A stretch of DNA of 64,000 bases from Selenomonadaceae bacterium (GTDB lineage Bacteria; Bacillota; Negativicutes; Selenomonadales; Selenomonadaceae), in the NCBI GenBank assembly GCA_017553205.1, contig JAFZMV010000132.1:19340-83339 (forward strand). The letters are read 5' to 3'. A program made the position numbers and the translations under genes. Under the pieces are notes generated by a model, which did no database searches, was not told where the DNA came from, and was given only the letters and a program-made list of their open reading frames with translations. Position 1 is the first letter of the stretch. The number at the start of each line of letters is the position of its first letter. Positions 1 through 8,460 of the stretch are shown here, piece by piece.

Positions 1-2
1 AA

Positions 3-845
3 AAAGCTGACGCAATGAACGAAACTTTACAAAATTTGACACAACAGGAAGAAGAATTGAGAATACAAGCGGGTTTAAATCCACCTAAAAAAGATGACGG
101 ATCGGCTCCTGCAGATGTTGGAACTCCTCCGACTGTTGAAGGAACTTCGGCGGAAATTGCCGACATACCTGAAGCGATCCCTGTGATTCCGGGCGAAGAT
201 GTTCCGAACGGACAAGGCGGACCGATTGAAAATTTATCTGTTTCTGATGTTTCTGAGGCTCTGGAAATGATTGAAAAGCAGGTTTCAGTTCGTCAGACAA
301 GTCTTGATGAGTTTCAAACTGCTTTAAAACAACGTCGCGAAACTTTAGCTATTGCCGCATCTGCAGGTGCAACCGAAGAACAAATTATGGCTGGAGCAAT
401 TACACCGTTGCCAAATAATGTCATGACTTTGGATTTAAGTCAGTTCGGCGGCGTACCCTCTGCAGATCCTCGCATGCCTTCAATTTGGCCCACCACAGGC
501 GTTGTTAGTTCTCCATATGGTTTACGCTGGGGCGGAAGTGATTTCCATCCGGGCATGGATATTGCAAACGATATGGGAACTCCGATTGTTGCAACCGCTG
601 ACGGTACTGTTGAATATGCCGGCTGGAATTCGGGCGGCTACGGAAATATGGTTGATATAAATCATGGAAATGGAATCATGACGCGTTACGGTCATGCAGA
701 GCAAGTCGTTGTCGCTACGGGACAGACTGTAAAACGCGGACAAGTCATAGCTTACATGGGAAGTACTGGATTCAGTACAGGTCCTCATGTACATTATGAA
801 GTTCATATAAACGGTCAGAGAGTTAATCCGATTTCTTATTTGTAA
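3..845 (+). CDS. M23 family metallopeptidase, 5' end cut off by the window edge
   Basis: Peptidoglycan-hydrolysing or LytM-type envelope protein. The last ~120 residues form a complete M23 domain: counted from the Met at base 15, zinc-site residues are H178 and D182 (HPGMD), with H227 and the HVH motif at 258-260. The preceding ~150 residues are Pro/Gly-rich and partly coiled-coil (about 85-115). The frame is open to the left edge and no ribosome-binding site precedes base 15, so that Met is probably internal and the N-terminus, with any signal or membrane segment, lies outside the window. Without the N-terminus an active endopeptidase cannot be told from an inactive activator, although all zinc ligands are present. 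Confidence 0.85.
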   Translation, partial: KADAMNETLQNLTQQEEELRIQAGLNPPKKDDGSAPADVGTPPTVEGTSAEIADIPEAIPVIPGEDVPNGQGGPIENLSVSDVSEALEMIEKQVSVRQTSLDEFQTALKQRRETLAIAASAGATEEQIMAGAITPLPNNVMTLDLSQFGGVPSADPRMPSIWPTTGVVSSPYGLRWGGSDFHPGMDIANDMGTPIVATADGTVEYAGWNSGGYGNMVDINHGNGIMTRYGHAEQVVVATGQTVKRGQVIAYMGSTGFSTGPHVHYEVHINGQRVNPISYL

Positions 846-868
846 AATGATTGCAAGGGTGTGATTTA

Positions 869-1660
869 ATGAGAACAGAACTTTTATTTATCAGTCAAGG
901 CGTTTCTTTCATGGGAAATTCTATTCAGAAAAATCTTGAAAGTGCGGGTTATGATGTCACTCGCGTAGATCCTGAAATTAAAGAAATTGCCGCCAAAAAA
1001 GATGAAATTCCCATCTTCGTTTTTTATCTCGGTAAATTCGTTGAAGATAATCCTGAAGTGTTGGTTTATTTAAAAGATGTCTGTCTTGAAGAAGAAAAAT
1101 TTTTAATTCTTCTCGGCAATCTCGACGAACTTTCTTTTGTTGAAAATACTCTTCCGCCGACGGCTATAAGTGCAAAATTTGAAAGACCTATCGACTTGAA
1201 AAAATTAACCGCCGAAGTTCAAAGGCTGGTTCATACTGTTGACGAACGCGAAATGAAAAAAAGTATTCTGCTCGTTGATGACGACCCGACTTTCTTGAAA
1301 ATGATGAAAAGCTGGCTGGACTATGAATATCGCGTGACTATTGTTACAAGCGGTATGCAGGCTCTGATGTATCTTGCCGAAAATAAACCTGATTTAATTT
1401 TGTTGGATTATGAAATGCCTGTTACGAGCGGACCGCAAGTTTTGGAAATGATTCGTTCCGAAACAAAAATTGATAATGTCCCTGTAATTTTTTTGACGGG
1501 CAAAGGCGACAAACAAAGCGTCATGAATGTTTTATCCTTGAAACCTGACGGCTATTTGTTGAAGTCTTTGAACCGTGAACAAATTTTGGAATCAGTTTAC
1601 GAATTTTTTGAAAAGAAACGTGCCTCAGACCTTTTGAAAATGGCAAGAACCAGATTGTAA
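869..1660 (+). CDS. Response regulator with C-terminal receiver domain
   Basis: A 263-residue protein with a CheY-type receiver in its second half (about residues 130-250). The acidic pocket is DDD at ~137-139, the phospho-acceptor Asp is ~180 in LLDYEMP, and the conserved Thr and Lys are in FLTG and LLKS. Residues 1-115 have the alternating strand/helix look of a second, degenerate receiver without the acceptor Asp. There is no DNA-binding or output domain, so it may act by protein contact. The ATG at 869 is chosen over an upstream TTG because AAGGGTG lies 7 bases before it. It lies 23 bases after the peptidase gene and was probably co-transcribed with it. No histidine kinase is visible. Confidence 0.8.
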   Translation: MRTELLFISQGVSFMGNSIQKNLESAGYDVTRVDPEIKEIAAKKDEIPIFVFYLGKFVEDNPEVLVYLKDVCLEEEKFLILLGNLDELSFVENTLPPTAISAKFERPIDLKKLTAEVQRLVHTVDEREMKKSILLVDDDPTFLKMMKSWLDYEYRVTIVTSGMQALMYLAENKPDLILLDYEMPVTSGPQVLEMIRSETKIDNVPVIFLTGKGDKQSVMNVLSLKPDGYLLKSLNREQILESVYEFFEKKRASDLLKMARTRL

Positions 1661-1710
1661 TTTGTGGAGGGGATTTTTTAGTAACTTTCTGCAAAAAGGA
1701 GAGTGAAAAA

Positions 1711-2631
1711 ATGCTTTACGCTATGATTGATATAGGTTCAAACACGATCCGAATGGCGATTTATGAAATTGACGGCGACCGCGTGGAAATGCAAATGAAA
1801 AGAAAACACACGCTGGGACTTGCGTCATATGTCAGGGACGGCATTTTACAGCGTGCAGGAATTGATAAAGTTGTGGATATTATCAGCGAGTACAGAAATT
1901 TTTTGGAAGAACTCGGAATTTACAGCGTAACGGCATTTACTACCGCTGCTATCAGAAATTCATTAAATGGTGCTGATGCAGTGCGTGAAATCTCCTACAG
2001 AACACGGACGAATATAAATATTATGAGCGGTGATGATGAAGCGACTTTTGATTTTATCGGAGCGACTCATGATTTAATTGAGGATAAAGGACTGTTAATT
2101 GACATAGGCGGAGGAAGTACTGAAATTGTCTATTTTTCCGAAAGGGAAATTAGGGTTAAAGTCAGTCTGCCGATAGGTTCTTTGGCTTTTCACACGCGAT
2201 ACAGCGGAGGGCATATTTTGCCGAGTGAGTCAGAATGTGAAGAAATGTACGCGGAGGCAGAAACCACAATCAGTGCCGTAAAAGAATTTCAATTTGTTTC
2301 TCATGCTCAAATCTGCGGAATTGGCGGAACATTTAAAGGTGCTATGGCTCTTTATAACGCAATGTACGGAATGCCGCGAAGAAATATGAGAATGGAAGTC
2401 TACAGGATTCAAGATATTTTAAAAAGATTCAGAAGAGATCATGAATTGATTGTTCCCGATAAAATTTTGCTTATGCGGACTGTTCCCGAACGCATGCACA
2501 CTTTTATGCCCGGTCTTATTATTGCCGATGTTCTTGCGAAACGTTTTGGAAGTTCAAATATAATTTTCAGTGATTCGGGTGTTAGAGAAGGCTACATTTA
2601 TTCAAAACTCATGCACAACGAAGATTTCTAA
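1711..2631 (+). CDS. Ppx/GppA family phosphatase (exopolyphosphatase-like)
   Basis: Single-module member of the ASKHA-fold Ppx/GppA family, 306 residues, about the length of the short form found in many Gram-positives. The N-terminal phosphate-1 loop is IDIGSNTIRM, the second nucleotide loop is LLIDIGGGSTEIV near residue 130, and GIGGTFKG follows near 205. Such enzymes hydrolyse polyphosphate and/or the pentaphosphate of (p)ppGpp; the substrate cannot be read from sequence. AAAGGAG precedes the ATG by about nine bases. The gene is last of the rightward group and ends at a hairpin shared with the convergent cysE. Confidence 0.85.
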   Translation: MLYAMIDIGSNTIRMAIYEIDGDRVEMQMKRKHTLGLASYVRDGILQRAGIDKVVDIISEYRNFLEELGIYSVTAFTTAAIRNSLNGADAVREISYRTRTNINIMSGDDEATFDFIGATHDLIEDKGLLIDIGGGSTEIVYFSEREIRVKVSLPIGSLAFHTRYSGGHILPSESECEEMYAEAETTISAVKEFQFVSHAQICGIGGTFKGAMALYNAMYGMPRRNMRMEVYRIQDILKRFRRDHELIVPDKILLMRTVPERMHTFMPGLIIADVLAKRFGSSNIIFSDSGVREGYIYSKLMHNEDF

Positions 2632-2635
2632 TAAA

Positions 2636-2668
2636 AAAACCCCGCAATGTTTCGCGGGATTTTTTTAT
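2636..2668. terminator. Bidirectional intrinsic terminator between ppx/gppA and cysE
   Basis: Stem CCCGC/GCGGG (2641-2658) is flanked by an A-run on the left and a T-run on the right, so it can terminate both converging transcripts. Confidence 0.85.
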
Positions 2669-3501
2669 TTTGTTTCTGAAAAATTATTTAAAAAATTTGT
2701 TTCAAGCTCAGAAGTTCTTTCGGATTCTGCAGAAATTTCTGCACGGGCTGCCGCAAGTTCCTTTTCCAATTCGGAAATTTTTTTTTCAAGCCGCTGAATT
2801 TGTCTGAAAGCAACTTCCATCATTTCGCGTTCAGGATCGGGCAGAATGTCATGATTTAAATCAACGTCAATTTCTTCGCAGATTTCATTATAAATTTTTT
2901 CGTCGTTGATATTCATGCCGCGATTTTCGCAGAAATTTAGCCATGCCTGTTTGTATTCTTCCTTGTTGTGAACTCGCTGACCATGAAGAACTACAACTCT
3001 TCCGGGTATTCCGACAACCGTAGCATGCGGCGGAACTTCTTTCAAGACAACAGAACCAGCACCAATTTTTGCATGATCTCCGACTTTAAAACTTCCCAAA
3101 ACTTTTGCACCGGTAGCAATAACTACATTATTTCCGACAGTGGGATGTCTTTTGCCTGATTCTTTGCCGGTACCGCCGAGAGTCACACCCTGATAAAGCG
3201 TAACATTTTTTCCGATTTCCGCAGTTTCTCCGATGACAATTCCGGTGCCGTGATCTATAAAAAGCCCGTCGCCGATTGTTGCCCCGGGATGAATTTCAAT
3301 TCCCGTTAAAAATCTGCAGAAATTTGAAACAAGTCGAGCGGAAACAATCCAGCCATGCTTAAAAAGAAAATGCGAAATCCTGTGTAACCAAATCGCATGA
3401 AGTCCCGAATAACACAAAATGACTTCCAAAATATTTTTTGCGGCGGGATCTCTCTCCAAAACTACGCGAATATCTTTTCTGATTCGCGAAAAAAATTTCA
3501 T
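2665..3501 (-). CDS. cysE: Serine O-acetyltransferase with C-terminal coiled-coil extension
   Basis: Makes O-acetylserine from serine and acetyl-CoA, the first step of cysteine synthesis. Residues ~1-60 are the helical serine acetyltransferase N-domain. Residues ~65-185 are the left-handed beta helix of hexapeptide repeats, with [21 protein letters not shown] and the RHP motif typical of the family. After the usual end (about residue 190) comes an unusual ~85-residue tail. Its last half (from about residue 230) is a heptad-patterned coiled coil rich in Glu, Lys and Ala. The C-terminal Ile that docks into CysK in classical enzymes is absent. It overlaps ispF by four bases (ATGA), so it is translationally coupled. 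Confidence 0.92.
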   Translation of the reverse strand: MKFFSRIRKDIRVVLERDPAAKNILEVILCYSGLHAIWLHRISHFLFKHGWIVSARLVSNFCRFLTGIEIHPGATIGDGLFIDHGTGIVIGETAEIGKNVTLYQGVTLGGTGKESGKRHPTVGNNVVIATGAKVLGSFKVGDHAKIGAGSVVLKEVPPHATVVGIPGRVVVLHGQRVHNKEEYKQAWLNFCENRGMNINDEKIYNEICEEIDVDLNHDILPDPEREMMEVAFRQIQRLEKKISELEKELAAARAEISAESERTSELETNFLNNFSETK

Positions 3502-3977
3502 TGCAGTTTCTCCAGTCCGACAACGGCATAAGCAGAAATTCCCTGCTCATTTCCGGTAAATCCGAGACCTTCTTCGGTTTTTGCTTTTACGCTGATTAAG
3601 TCTAAATCTGTTTCTAAAATTTCTGCGAGCCTTTGACGAATTTTTAAAATATGCGGGGAAAGTTTCGGCTTTTGTGCAACAATAACGCTGTCGATATTTC
3701 CTATACAAAAATTTTTCGACTTTATCAGTTCATGAATTTTTTTCAAAAGTTCTCCGCTGTCCGCATTTTTAAATTTTTCGTCAGTGTCGGGAAAATGCTG
3801 ACCAATATCACCGAGAGCCACCGCCCCCAACATTGCATCAATAATCGCGTGAATTAAAACATCTGCGTCAGAATGTCCTGCCAGCCCGAGTTCATGAGGG
3901 ATTTCAACATTTCCCAAAATCAATTTTCGATTTTCTGCCAGCCTGTGAACGTCGTAGCCGATTCCAAAACGTGTCAT
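3498..3977 (-). CDS. ispF: 2-C-methyl-D-erythritol 2,4-cyclodiphosphate synthase
   Basis: Fifth step of the MEP isoprenoid pathway: converts CDP-methylerythritol 2-phosphate to the cyclic diphosphate. Full length at 159 residues. Metal ligands D8 and H10 are in GYDVHRL and H42 is in GHSDADVL; the [10 protein letters not shown] segment and the [14 protein letters not shown]-terminus are also canonical. IspD, often fused or adjacent, is not in the window. The gene is sandwiched without gaps between ybaB (stop at 3978) and cysE. Confidence 0.96.
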   Translation of the reverse strand: MTRFGIGYDVHRLAENRKLILGNVEIPHELGLAGHSDADVLIHAIIDAMLGAVALGDIGQHFPDTDEKFKNADSGELLKKIHELIKSKNFCIGNIDSVIVAQKPKLSPHILKIRQRLAEILETDLDLISVKAKTEEGLGFTGNEQGISAYAVVGLEKLQ

Positions 3978-4361
3978 TTATTTTTTTCCGCCAAGAAGTC
4001 CGCCAAGCATATTCGCCATATCGCCCAAATCTGCTCCGCCGAGTCCGCCGAGTGCATTACTTGCAAATGCTCCCATATTCGACGAAATTTTTTTGTCAAT
4101 TTCAGCGTTGGCAGAATTTACCGCACTGACAACCAAATCTTCAATCGCAGTAACATCGCCGTCCTCAAGAAGTTCGGGAGAAATTTTAATTTCAGTCAAA
4201 ACTTTTTCTCCGTTGACTGTTGCGGTGACCATATTTCCTCCGACTGAAGCTGTGGCAGTTTCTTTTTTGAGTTTCTCTTTGTTCGCTTCAAAACTCTGTT
4301 GAAGTGCCTGTGCCTGTTTCATGATTGCTCCGAGATCCAATCCTCCAAAATTCTGTGCCAT
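3978..4361 (-). CDS. YbaB/EbfC family nucleoid-associated protein
   Basis: Small DNA-binding protein that usually sits just downstream of dnaX, as here (17 bp gap). It has the characteristic MKQAQ(A)LQ start near residue 14 and the TATVNGEKVLTEIKI sandwich. At 127 residues it is longer than the usual ~105 because of a Gly-rich tail (SNALGGLGGADLGDMANMLGG). recR, the common next gene, is replaced by ispF. The ATG is preceded by GAGG at suitable spacing. Confidence 0.9.
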   Translation of the reverse strand: MAQNFGGLDLGAIMKQAQALQQSFEANKEKLKKETATASVGGNMVTATVNGEKVLTEIKISPELLEDGDVTAIEDLVVSAVNSANAEIDKKISSNMGAFASNALGGLGGADLGDMANMLGGLLGGKK

Positions 4362-4377
4362 TTGTTATTCCTCACTT

Positions 4378-5964
4378 TCAAATTTGTGTATAACCTTCCG
4401 CTTGAAAAACCTTCACAGCGTTTTGTAAAAATTTGTTTTCCGCATCGTTTTCATCAGGAATTCTGCTATTATCTCTGATTTTATGATAAGAATTTTTTTT
4501 TATAATAGTTGCAGTTTTTATTTGAATACCGAAAAGTTTTTCTGCTGCATTTTCAAATCTTGTTTTATAATCCCTATGATAGACCTCAGCGAGCGGTTCG
4601 CCGTTAAAGGCAAGCGTTAAAATTTTCCCGTCAAATTCTGCAACTTCAGCTTGTCTTAAACATGCCACAAAAAAAGCATCTTTTGACGAACTTTTAAATA
4701 TATCATAAAAAATTTTTTTTCCCTCGTCAAGAGAACCTGTAAACGTTTGTGGAACAGAAATTTTTTCTGCGAGTTTTTCTTGCGACGGAGTATTATTTTT
4801 TTCGGCTGTAAAATTTTCCTGCGGTTTTGAAATTTTTTGTTGTGTAGTTTGAACAGATTGAACGGACTGAACGGGCTGTACCGCTTGAACAGGTTGAACG
4901 GAAATTATTTTTGGTGCGGCTAAATTCATCAAAGTCATTTCCAAAATTATATCCGGTACGCCCGAGCCCTGCATTTCCAAAACTGCCCGCCGAATTTCTC
5001 CGACAAAATTTTCAATCTCCTGCAGTTCTGAATTTTTCCCGCCGTCAAGATTTTTAAATTCAAAATCTCTTAGCCGAGTTATCAAAGATTCTGCGATTGA
5101 TATTGAAGTTAAGCCCGACTGAAAAGCATGAGTAATTGCCTGCCCGACTTCTGCACGATTTTGATTTTTGACGGCAAAAATTATTTCGTCAAGGTCAGCG
5201 TCAGAAATTAAACCTAAAGTTTTATTTACGTCGTCGAGAGAAATTTTTTCGTCCGCCATTGAATAGCACTGATCTAAATAAGTCAATGCGTCACGCATTG
5301 AACCTTCCGCAAGTCGAGCAATTTTTTTTGCCGCGTCCTCTTCCAAATCGACGTTTAATTTTTCTGCGAACTTTTTTAAATGCTTGGAAATTATTTCTTG
5401 CGGAATCAGCCGAAAATTTAAAACTTGACATCTTGAACGAATTGTCATAGGAACTTTTTGCAATTCCGTCGTCGCCAAAAAAAATGCTACATTAGGCGGC
5501 GGCTCTTCGATAAGTTTTAAAATGGAGTTGACCGCCTCAAATGACAACATATGAACTTCATCAATTATAAAAGTTTTTACGCGGGATTGGAGCGGTGCAA
5601 GATGAGCCGTTGATAATAATCTTGTAACGTCCTCTACTGAACGATTAGACGCGGCATCAAATTCCACGTTGTCCGGCGAAGAGTCAATAGACCTGCACGA
5701 ATTACATTCATTACACGGAATATCTTTTGCAGTTATTTCTTCATGATTCTGTACAGCGTCATGAATTTTATCACAGTTCATCGCCTTCGCTAAAAGTCTG
5801 GCGGTAGAAGTTTTTCCTGTTCCGCGAGTACCGACTAACAAATAAGCATGAGAAAGTCTGCCGCTCAAAACTGCACGAGTAAGTGCTGAAGAAATATGCT
5901 CCTGCCCGACTAAATGCGATAAAGTTTTCGGTCGTCCGCGTGTATAAAGTGCCTCATAAGCCAA
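4378..5964 (-). CDS. dnaX: DNA polymerase III subunit gamma/tau
   Basis: Clamp-loader ATPase of the replicative polymerase. Walker A is GTRGTGKTS at residues ~45-53, a CNECNSC zinc module follows, Walker B is IIDEVHML and the SRC sensor motif follows. Residues ~350-370 form a low-complexity linker of repeated VQ-P/S/A-VQ units before the tau-like C-terminal region. The length, 528 residues, is usual for Firmicutes. It starts at TTG, supported by GGAGGAGG a few bases upstream. No clear slippage heptamer for a short gamma form was seen. Confidence 0.95.
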   Translation of the reverse strand: MAYEALYTRGRPKTLSHLVGQEHISSALTRAVLSGRLSHAYLLVGTRGTGKTSTARLLAKAMNCDKIHDAVQNHEEITAKDIPCNECNSCRSIDSSPDNVEFDAASNRSVEDVTRLLSTAHLAPLQSRVKTFIIDEVHMLSFEAVNSILKLIEEPPPNVAFFLATTELQKVPMTIRSRCQVLNFRLIPQEIISKHLKKFAEKLNVDLEEDAAKKIARLAEGSMRDALTYLDQCYSMADEKISLDDVNKTLGLISDADLDEIIFAVKNQNRAEVGQAITHAFQSGLTSISIAESLITRLRDFEFKNLDGGKNSELQEIENFVGEIRRAVLEMQGSGVPDIILEMTLMNLAAPKIISVQPVQAVQPVQSVQSVQTTQQKISKPQENFTAEKNNTPSQEKLAEKISVPQTFTGSLDEGKKIFYDIFKSSSKDAFFVACLRQAEVAEFDGKILTLAFNGEPLAEVYHRDYKTRFENAAEKLFGIQIKTATIIKKNSYHKIRDNSRIPDENDAENKFLQNAVKVFQAEGYTQI

Positions 5965-6009
5965 AAAAATGCCTCCTCCGCCGAAAATTTTTTCAAGTTA
6001 AGTTATATT

Positions 6010-6147
6010 CTGAAAGGAACGATATTATAACTGAGTCGTATGTTGAAGGAAATATTTTTTTCGACTCAACTGCATTAGAAAAATTGTCCTTTGTAGAAAA
6101 GCGTGCGGAATATTTGAAGCCTTGAAAAAATTCAGGGCTGTTTTTTT
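6010..6147 (+). ncRNA. Candidate structured small RNA with intrinsic terminator
   Basis: This stretch faces opposite to dnaX and ybaK. It shows nested complementarity: AAAGGA at 6013-6018 pairs with TCCTTT at 6087-6092 and encloses a perfect 7-bp stem, TGAGTCG at 6032-6038 with CGACTCA at 6062-6068. It ends in a 9-bp hairpin (6118-6126 with 6131-6139, one G-U) followed by seven T. A -10-like TATATT lies at 6004-6009. A 33-codon frame with only an ATT start at 6024 also runs through it, so a tiny gene cannot be excluded. It lacks the SRP-RNA GGAA tetraloop core. It matches no RNA family I recognise. Confidence 0.4.
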
Positions 6148-6625
6148 ATGCCGTCAAATCTGCAACAACTGCATTTGACGCTTTTATTAAATCCTGCGGA
6201 GATAAAATTAACTGCATGCCCCGCTGTCCTGCACTGATTGAAATTTTTTCTTGTGTCATGGCTTTTTTGTCGAGGTAGACGGGATAATTTTTCTTCGCAC
6301 CGAGAGGACTGCAACCGCCTCTAATATATCCCGTAAGCGGCAAAAGTTCTTTTAAAGCTATCATTTCGACAGATTTATTTCCGCTTGCCTTTGCGAGAGA
6401 TTTTAAATTTATTTCGTCCGCCCCTCCGATAACCGCCATGATAATTCCTGTTTTGTCCCCGCGAGTCACCAGAGTTTTAAAAACAGAATTTATATTCAGT
6501 CCCGCAGTTTCCGCGACATGAACCGCCGATAAATCATTTTCATCGACTTCATAAGTTTTTACTTCGTATTTAATGCCGAGATTATCCAAAAGTCTTGCGG
6601 CATTAGTTTTTTTAATTTTTTTCAA
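6146..6625 (-). CDS. ybaK: YbaK/EbsC-type aminoacyl-tRNA deacylase
   Basis: Editing enzyme of the Cys-tRNA(Pro) deacylase family, which removes cysteine mischarged onto tRNA-Pro. It has 159 residues, the usual size. Family features include TNAARLLDNLGIKYE at the start, VFKTLVTRGDK, the Lys-rich KSLAKASGNKSVEM segment, GYIRGGCSPLGAKK and ISISAGQRGMQL. A TTG at 6625 is preferred: GGAG lies six bases upstream and the start overlaps the stop of the preceding gene (TTGA), giving translational coupling. A TTG four codons further upstream is possible. Confidence 0.9.
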   Translation of the reverse strand: MKKIKKTNAARLLDNLGIKYEVKTYEVDENDLSAVHVAETAGLNINSVFKTLVTRGDKTGIIMAVIGGADEINLKSLAKASGNKSVEMIALKELLPLTGYIRGGCSPLGAKKNYPVYLDKKAMTQEKISISAGQRGMQLILSPQDLIKASNAVVADLTA

Positions 6626-8439
6626 TTTAAACTCCAAACTTTATTTTGATAATCTGCACGGTAACTCTGTCCGTCTGCACTTAAAACAAAATTTCCTGCC
6701 TGTCCGTTGACTATCAAAGAGCCTCCGTCAGTAAACTGCAAATGAACTCCGTTATCTGTAATAGTTGCAGTCGGAATTTGTTCCTTAGTTATTCCCAATA
6801 AATTTATGGTGTCATTTGAATCTGCATTGTTTATAAAGTCGCCACCGTTTCCGGAACCGTAGAAAAATACATCTTGTCCTGAACCGCCGTTTAAAATATC
6901 TGTCGCATAACCGTTTCCGCCCCAAAGACTGCTTCCGCCGTTTCCTGCCGTGATTGTATTAGAGGCATTGTCTGCACCGATTATCATTTCAGTTCCCGAA
7001 TAATTTTCGCCGTTTATATCTTCGACACCGCTTGCCATATAAGCATAAGACGGAAGATTTCCGCTTGGATTTACAATATCTATAACTTTATTTCTTGCGT
7101 CACGAATGTGAAGTTTTCCACTTGAAGAATTTAAAATTAAATCGTCGCCGGAAACTGCAACGCCTGTATAATCCGTCCAATAACTTATGCTGTCTGAAGA
7201 TTTGTATTTACTGATAATATTTTCTCCGCCGTTGTAGGTGAAATTAACAGGTGTTTTAGAATTTCCGATTTGCGTATCTACATTTAAACTTTGCTGACAG
7301 AGATAACGCAAGAACATATAACCCGCAGTGTAACGAATACTGGTTCCTGTCCCTTGTTCCAATGCCATCGCTTTTGAAAGTTTTTCGCTATTTTCCGCTA
7401 AACTTGTGATGGTATCTGTTTCTTGAGCTTCAGAATCGTCCAAGCCTTGAACAAGTTCGGCTACACCTTCAGTAAAAAATTCAGGAGAGTTGTCTTTAAT
7501 AATTCCTTTACCGAACATAGTAGCATGAATCAATTCATGGGCGATTGTTCTGTCTAAATAACTTTGTTGAGATCCGCCTTCAATTTCGGTATTTCCGTTT
7601 TGGTCGGCAGGATCAATTATGGCATATAATGGGACATTTATTGTCATTGAAATTTTATCAGTCGGAACAGTCATTTGAGCAGAATCAACTGGGCTCGTTG
7701 CTGCCTGTGTATCTGTAAACCAACCGCCACCCGCGAATTGAATTACTATAGTTTTGCCGTCAAAATCCAATCCGTAAGAATCATAGGCAAGTTTCAAGCC
7801 CTGATTAAGCCAAAAACCATACAAACCTTTAATAACAGTTTCCATTCCTGAAATCATTTGTTCACCGGTTATAGACTCTGTAAAAAATTCGTCAGTGTAT
7901 GAATCAACAGTAGAAATATCTTTAAAATATTTTTCGGTTATTTCTGAATCGCTCATATCTTTCAACATTTCTTGAGTAACACCGCGAAAGTCATACATTT
8001 TTGTGAAACTTGCGGGCCATTCGACATAATAAGTAAAAGTTTGCCCGTCATTTCCTGTATAAGTGTGCGTAGTAGTTGAGCCTGCAGTAGGTAAAGGCAA
8101 ATACGTTAAGTCAAAATCTTCGGGAACAATAGTTACAGCATTTTTTAAAGTGGATCCGCCCGCATTTAAACCTGTAATCGCACCTGTGTCTGCAGTATTA
8201 TCATTATCAGCACCGAGAACAATTCCAGAAGTTTCTTTCAGTCTTTCGGCTGTATCTGAATAAGTTTCAGTGTCTGTAACATCATGAACAAAATTATTTA
8301 TTGCGTCCTGTAAACTTGCAAAATGTGAAACTGTTCTGACTGCATCATTAAGAATAGTGACACCATTTGCATTTCCATTACTTGAATAATTTTTCATTGC
8401 GTTGAAAAAATCTTTCATCGTGTTCACTGCAGTTGACAT
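6622..8439 (-). CDS. Putative secreted zinc metalloprotease with RTX-like C-terminus
   Basis: A 605-residue protein of no named family known to me. Residues ~85-330 hold a gluzincin-type site: HELIH at 301-305, then Glu 324 in FFTEGVAEL (18 residues later), the spacing expected for a third zinc ligand. Residues ~480-560 are Gly/Asp/Asn-rich with RTX-like nonapeptide character (GGNGYATDILNGGSGQDVF), typical of calcium-binding type I secretion substrates. There is no N-terminal signal peptide. Residues 1-80 are shared with the next gene upstream. A strong AGGAGGT precedes the ATG. Protease activity is inferred from the motif only; substrate unknown. Confidence 0.6.
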   Translation of the reverse strand: MSTAVNTMKDFFNAMKNYSSNGNANGVTILNDAVRTVSHFASLQDAINNFVHDVTDTETYSDTAERLKETSGIVLGADNDNTADTGAITGLNAGGSTLKNAVTIVPEDFDLTYLPLPTAGSTTTHTYTGNDGQTFTYYVEWPASFTKMYDFRGVTQEMLKDMSDSEITEKYFKDISTVDSYTDEFFTESITGEQMISGMETVIKGLYGFWLNQGLKLAYDSYGLDFDGKTIVIQFAGGGWFTDTQAATSPVDSAQMTVPTDKISMTINVPLYAIIDPADQNGNTEIEGGSQQSYLDRTIAHELIHATMFGKGIIKDNSPEFFTEGVAELVQGLDDSEAQETDTITSLAENSEKLSKAMALEQGTGTSIRYTAGYMFLRYLCQQSLNVDTQIGNSKTPVNFTYNGGENIISKYKSSDSISYWTDYTGVAVSGDDLILNSSSGKLHIRDARNKVIDIVNPSGNLPSYAYMASGVEDINGENYSGTEMIIGADNASNTITAGNGGSSLWGGNGYATDILNGGSGQDVFFYGSGNGGDFINNADSNDTINLLGITKEQIPTATITDNGVHLQFTDGGSLIVNGQAGNFVLSADGQSYRADYQNKVWSLN

Positions 8440-8460
8440 AAAAAAATACCTCCTAAAAAA

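Noticed and set aside
6010..6147. Signal recognition particle RNA upstream of dnaX
   Set aside because: Position fits, but the conserved GGAA-loop helix 8 sequence is absent.
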